The notes beneath the pieces were generated by a model, which made no database searches, was not told the DNA's origin, and saw only the letters and a program-made list of their open reading frames with translations. Positions 5,576 through 8,400 of a stretch of 8,400 nt of DNA are shown in pieces. The stretch is from assembly GCA_964475385.1 (NCBI GenBank), contig CAYYWV010000105.1, positions 1 through 8,400 on the forward strand, in the 5' to 3' direction. This DNA is from CAYYWV01 sp964475385. GTDB taxonomy: Bacteria > Pseudomonadota > Alphaproteobacteria > JAAXGF01. Position numbers and translations under genes: made by a program. The stretch's first letter is position 1, and the number at the start of each line of letters is the position of its first letter.

Positions 5576-6742
5576 TCAAAAGCGGCGAGGCGGAGCGGCG
5601 ATCCGCCCCTTCCAGCGCCCGCCCGCGCCGCGCCAGTAGCGCAACGCCGAGGAGACCGTCATCGCGGCGTAAAGCGCGCCCGCGAGCGGCAGGAGAAGCC
5701 CGGCCGCCCACGGCTGGCCATAGAGGCGGAGCGTCGGTCCATACGCCACGACCATCAGCGCCCAGGCCCCGCCCCCGAGCCCGACGAGGCGCGGATCGCC
5801 CAGCGCCGCGCCCCAGACCGCCGCCGTCGGCGGCGTCAGGTACGCCAGCGCCATCGCCGCCACCGTGAGCGCAAGCCGAACGGTAGAGTAACGGAGCTCG
5901 GTGAAGGCGCTGCGCGCGACCATGCTCCAGATCGCGCCGAGGCCGGCGTAGGGCCTGAGGCTGCGCACGCCCTGCGCGAAGCCGAGCCAGATCGGCCCTT
6001 CGGGTTTGATCCGCGCGGCGAGCGCGCAGTCGTCGATCACCGCGTGCGCGAGCGCCGCGATCCCGCCCGCGCGCGCCAGCGCCTCGGCGCGTACGAGCAC
6101 GCAGCCTCCGGCGGCCGCGGCCGTGGGCCGCGCCGGGTCGGCGACCCAGCGAAAAGGGTAGAGCTTCTGGAAGAAGAACACGAAGGCGGGAATAAGCAGC
6201 CGCGCCCAGAAGCCCCGGCAGTCGAGCCGCGCCATGACCGAGACCAGCGCCCGGTCTTCGGCCTCGGCATGCGCAACCAGGCGGGCGAGAACGTCGGGCG
6301 CATGGGCGATGTCGGCGTCGCTGAACCACAGGTAACGGGGCGCGCCCGCGCGTTGCGCCCGTTCGACGCCCTGGGCGAGCGCCCAGGGTTTGCCGACCCA
6401 GCCCGCAGGCAGCGGACGGCCGGCGACGAGGACGAGCGGGCGGGACGCATCGGCGGCGAGCGCGGCGACGATCGCCGCGGTCTCGTCCGCGCTCTGGTCG
6501 TCGACCACGACGACCGAAAGCGCGCCGGGGTAGTCCTGGGCGAGGATCGAGGAGACCGCGGCGGCGATGGTCTCGGCCTCGTCGCGCGCCGGCACGACCG
6601 CCGCGACGGCCGGCCAACGAGCGGGCGCGGGCGACGCCCCGAGCCAGGGGCCGGCGCGCCAGAACCCGCCGCGAAAGGCGATCAGATAGATCCAAACGGC
6701 GAGCGCCGCCGCGGCGAGAACGAATGCCGCGTCGATCCGCAT
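5576..6742 (-). CDS. hpnB: Hopanoid-associated glycosyltransferase HpnB
   Basis: The 388-residue product is a membrane-bound family 2 glycosyltransferase. An N-terminal helix (4-22) precedes the GT-A domain: VVPARDEAETI (49-59), VVVVDDQSADET (77-88, the nucleotide-sugar aspartates), SDADIAHAPD (141-150, the metal-binding DxD) and AVIDDCALA (234-242, likely catalytic acid region). HpnB-typical stretches are RLLIPAFVFFFQKLYPFRWV (181-200) and TAAAAGGCVLVR (207-218). Further helices lie at about 288-310, 322-338 and 345-365. HpnB occurs in hopanoid clusters and probably glycosylates the hopanoid side chain on the cytoplasmic face; this role is inferred from family and cluster. The ATG at 6742 has GAGAGAGGA directly upstream. 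The gene is complete, ending 14 bases before the N gap. No terminator is seen after its stop codon. Confidence 0.92.
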   Translation of the reverse strand: MRIDAAFVLAAAALAVWIYLIAFRGGFWRAGPWLGASPAPARWPAVAAVVPARDEAETIAAAVSSILAQDYPGALSVVVVDDQSADETAAIVAALAADASRPLVLVAGRPLPAGWVGKPWALAQGVERAQRAGAPRYLWFSDADIAHAPDVLARLVAHAEAEDRALVSVMARLDCRGFWARLLIPAFVFFFQKLYPFRWVADPARPTAAAAGGCVLVRAEALARAGGIAALAHAVIDDCALAARIKPEGPIWLGFAQGVRSLRPYAGLGAIWSMVARSAFTELRYSTVRLALTVAAMALAYLTPPTAAVWGAALGDPRLVGLGGGAWALMVVAYGPTLRLYGQPWAAGLLLPLAGALYAAMTVSSALRYWRGAGGRWKGRIAAPPRRF

Positions 6743-6755
6743 TCCTCTCTCCCGC

Positions 6756-6855
6756 NNNNNNNNNNNNNNNNNNNNNNNNNNNNNNNNNNNNNNNNNNNNN
6801 NNNNNNNNNNNNNNNNNNNNNNNNNNNNNNNNNNNNNNNNNNNNNNNNNNNNNNN
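6756..6855. other. Assembly gap of 100 N
   Basis: The gap is exactly 100 undetermined bases, the usual placeholder for a scaffold join of unknown size. It cuts the 3' end of the permease gene. Reading frames that cross it are meaningless, and the distance and adjacency between hpnB and the permeases are not established. Confidence 0.98.
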
Positions 6856-7994
6856 AGGTTCTCGGGCGCGAAGATGCCCTTGTACTGCTCGGTGCCCGGG
6901 GCCTCGACCGGCTTCTTCGGCGCGGGTGCGGTCGGCGCGGCCGGCGCGGTCGTCTTGGGCACGAACATCCCCGGGGCTTCGCGGATCTTGCGCTCGATCT
7001 CTTTTTCCTTGGCGATGCGCGCCTTGCAGGCGGCGACGTCGTAAGTCTTGGCCGTCCACACGGTGGCGAGGCCGGCGACGAAGATGATGGCGATCAAGAT
7101 CGCCGCCGGGTTGCCGATCTTCTGGATGATGTTGCCCGCCGTCTCCAGCCCTTCGCCCGAGGCCAGCGCTTCGGCCACCGCTTCCTCGCGCCGGCGCAGG
7201 ATCTCGTAGACGACCGCGCCGACGAGCGTGACCGCGACGATGAGAACCGCGAGCGCGCTGATCGAAGGATCGATCCCGTAACGGACCTTGCTCGCCAGCA
7301 CCGTGGTCAGGGTGCTTTCGGAAACGATGGTGAAGACCGTGGTGTTGTAGTTCTCGAACGAAGCCAGAAAGGCGAGCACCGCCGCCGAGCCGATCGCGGG
7401 CCGCAGAAAAGGCAGCAGGATCTTGCGGAAGGCCTGGACGTGGGTCGCGCCGAGGTCGAGCGCCGCCTCTTCGAGCGCCGGGTCGAAACGCTGGAGCCGC
7501 GAGATGAACACCAGCATCGTATACGCCGAGATGAACGTCGCCTGGCCGATGACGGTCAGGAACATCCCGTTGTAGAAGAAAGTGTCATAGTCGGCCCCGA
7601 ACAGCGTGCCGAGGCGGTCCCAGAAGATCAAGGTCGAGATCCCGAGCACCACCCCCGGCACCAGGATCGGCGAGATCACCACCGTGTAGTAGAACGAACG
7701 CACGGCGCGGCGAAGCTGGGTCAGCATCATTGCGCCGGCGAGCCCGATCGGCACCGAAAGCGCGACCACGCCGGCGCCGATGATCAGGCTGTTGCGGAAG
7801 CCCTCCATCAGCCGTTCGTCGGCGACGAGCTTGCCGAACCACTCGAAGGTGAAGCATTCCCACGGCGAGACCCGCGGGAAGGGCGAGCTGTTGAACGCCG
7901 TCAAGCTCATCAGGACGAGCGGGCCGAACAGGTAGGCGAAGAAGGCGAAAATATAGAAGCCCACCATCAGGCGGAGGACCGTGCGCGACCTCAT
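6856..7994 (-). CDS. PotC-like ABC transporter permease with C-terminal extension (3' end lost in gap)
   Basis: This is an inner-membrane permease of the spermidine/putrescine importer type. Residues 1-270 form the normal protein: first helix 10-31, core BPD_transp_1 region about 66-262, and the ATPase-contacting EAA loop EEAALDLGATHVQAFRKILL (175-194) ending in LP. Other typical stretches are SPILVPGVVLGIS (108-120) and SFENYNTTVFT (212-222). Usual family length is about 260-280 residues, but this one reaches at least 380 and is still open at the gap. The extension has an acidic linker (270-290), a seventh helix (297-314), a charged segment (324-339) and an Ala/Pro-rich tail. The ATG at 7994 overlaps the upstream stop codon (ATGA), with GGAGAG 8 bases before it. 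The substrate is inferred from family only; the ATPase and binding protein are not in the window. Confidence 0.88.
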
Positions 7995-8400
7995 CGCCCG
8001 ATCTCTCCGAGCCTGACCTTGAACAGGCGCATCATGAACAGAACGAAGGCGATGCAGGCGACGAGCAGGATGATCGCGTAGGCCGAGCCCCGCGGCCAGT
8101 TGCCGCCGGTGTTGAACCACTGGTAGATGATCTGGGTGAACCACAGGCTCGACGGCCCGCCGAGGATCTGCGGCGCGGCGAGCGCGCCGGCCGACAGCAT
8201 GAACACCATGGTGCAGCCCGAGGTGATGCCCGGCTTGGCGAACGGAATCACCACCCGCCAGTGGATTCGCCACCACGGCGCGCCGAGGTCGCGCGCGGCC
8301 TCGATCTGGTTGTGGTCGAGGCTTTCGATCGCGTTGAAGATCGGAAAGATCATCAACAGGATGTAGGCGTAGCCGAGCCCGGCGTAGAGCGCGATGTTGG
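7991..8400 (-). CDS. PotB-like ABC transporter permease, C-terminal part (5' end outside the window)
   Basis: The 135 C-terminal residues of an ABC importer permease are visible; the frame runs open through the window edge at 8400. The fragment includes the EAA loop IEAARDLGAPWWRIHWRVVI followed by PFAKPGI, which docks the transport ATPase. It also has the helix TMVFMLSAGALAAPQILGG, the periplasmic segment QIIYQWFNTGGNW and a last helix YAIILLVACIAFVLFMMRLF. This arrangement is typical of the first permease (PotB) of polyamine-type importers, which pairs with PotC to form the channel. The internal ATG at 8356 is not the true start, because conserved helix sequence (LYAGLGYAYILLM) continues upstream. 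The 4-base overlap with the next gene implies coupled translation of the two subunits. Confidence 0.87.
   Translation of the reverse strand, partial: NIALYAGLGYAYILLMIFPIFNAIESLDHNQIEAARDLGAPWWRIHWRVVIPFAKPGITSGCTMVFMLSAGALAAPQILGGPSSLWFTQIIYQWFNTGGNWPRGSAYAIILLVACIAFVLFMMRLFKVRLGEIGR

Noticed and set aside
6044..6755. Plus-strand open frame opposite hpnB
   Set aside because: Its composition is Arg/Gly-rich without a domain, and it runs into the gap. hpnB is clearly the coding strand.
4788..8276. A very long minus-strand open frame crossing the N gap
   Set aside because: The frame joins real permease sequence to out-of-frame hpnB and SEL1 sequence only because N codons contain no stop. Only the 6856-7994 part is a gene.

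Overview
The window is very GC-rich bacterial DNA with dense coding and short gaps. It carries two hopanoid-associated genes (hpnA, hpnB), a polyamine-type ABC permease pair and several small proteins of types I associate with Alphaproteobacteria. An alphaproteobacterium, possibly Rhodospirillales-like, fits best, but this is judged from family resemblance and composition only. A run of exactly 100 N (6756-6855) looks like an assembly gap, so the linkage of the permease block to the rest is not proven.

Layout. (1) 123-1981, plus strand: a secreted four-repeat SEL1 protein overlaps by 4 bases (GTGA) a GNAT acetyltransferase of the phosphinothricin/arsinothricin (ArsN1-like) type. Two small membrane proteins follow: a Pmp3/YqaE-type protein and a two-helix protein resembling DUF6460. 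(2) 2122-2430, minus strand: an unrecognised small secreted protein, with its own intrinsic terminator lying between it and the convergent plus-strand genes. (3) 2703-6742, minus strand, in transcription order: hpnB (glycosyltransferase), a cytoplasmic 12-repeat SEL1 protein, and hpnA (NAD(P)-dependent epimerase/reductase). (4) After the gap, 6856-8400, minus strand: a PotC-like permease with an unusual C-terminal extension running into the gap, preceded by the C-terminal part of a PotB-like permease. These two genes overlap by 4 bases (ATGA).

How the genes may work together. hpnA and hpnB are markers of the hopanoid biosynthesis locus and are thought to act in making or modifying hopanoid side chains. 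The SEL1 gene between them has its own plausible promoter, so it may be an insertion rather than a pathway member. The two permeases form the membrane channel of one importer; its binding protein and ATPase are not in the window.

Non-coding stretches. Bases 1-122 hold only the ribosome binding site of the first gene. 1340-1494 shows nothing clear. 2431-2702 holds the ribosome binding site of the small secreted protein and one short palindrome. 3693-3942 holds a clear plus-strand terminator with no plus-strand gene to serve, a weaker minus-strand terminator candidate and a hairpin in the hpnA leader. 5464-5575 holds an AT-rich promoter-like island. I saw no tRNA, rRNA, CRISPR array, insertion sequence or phage gene. 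I found no clearly new multi-gene system; the best leads are the SEL1 protein inside the hpn pair, the extended permease and the orphan terminator.
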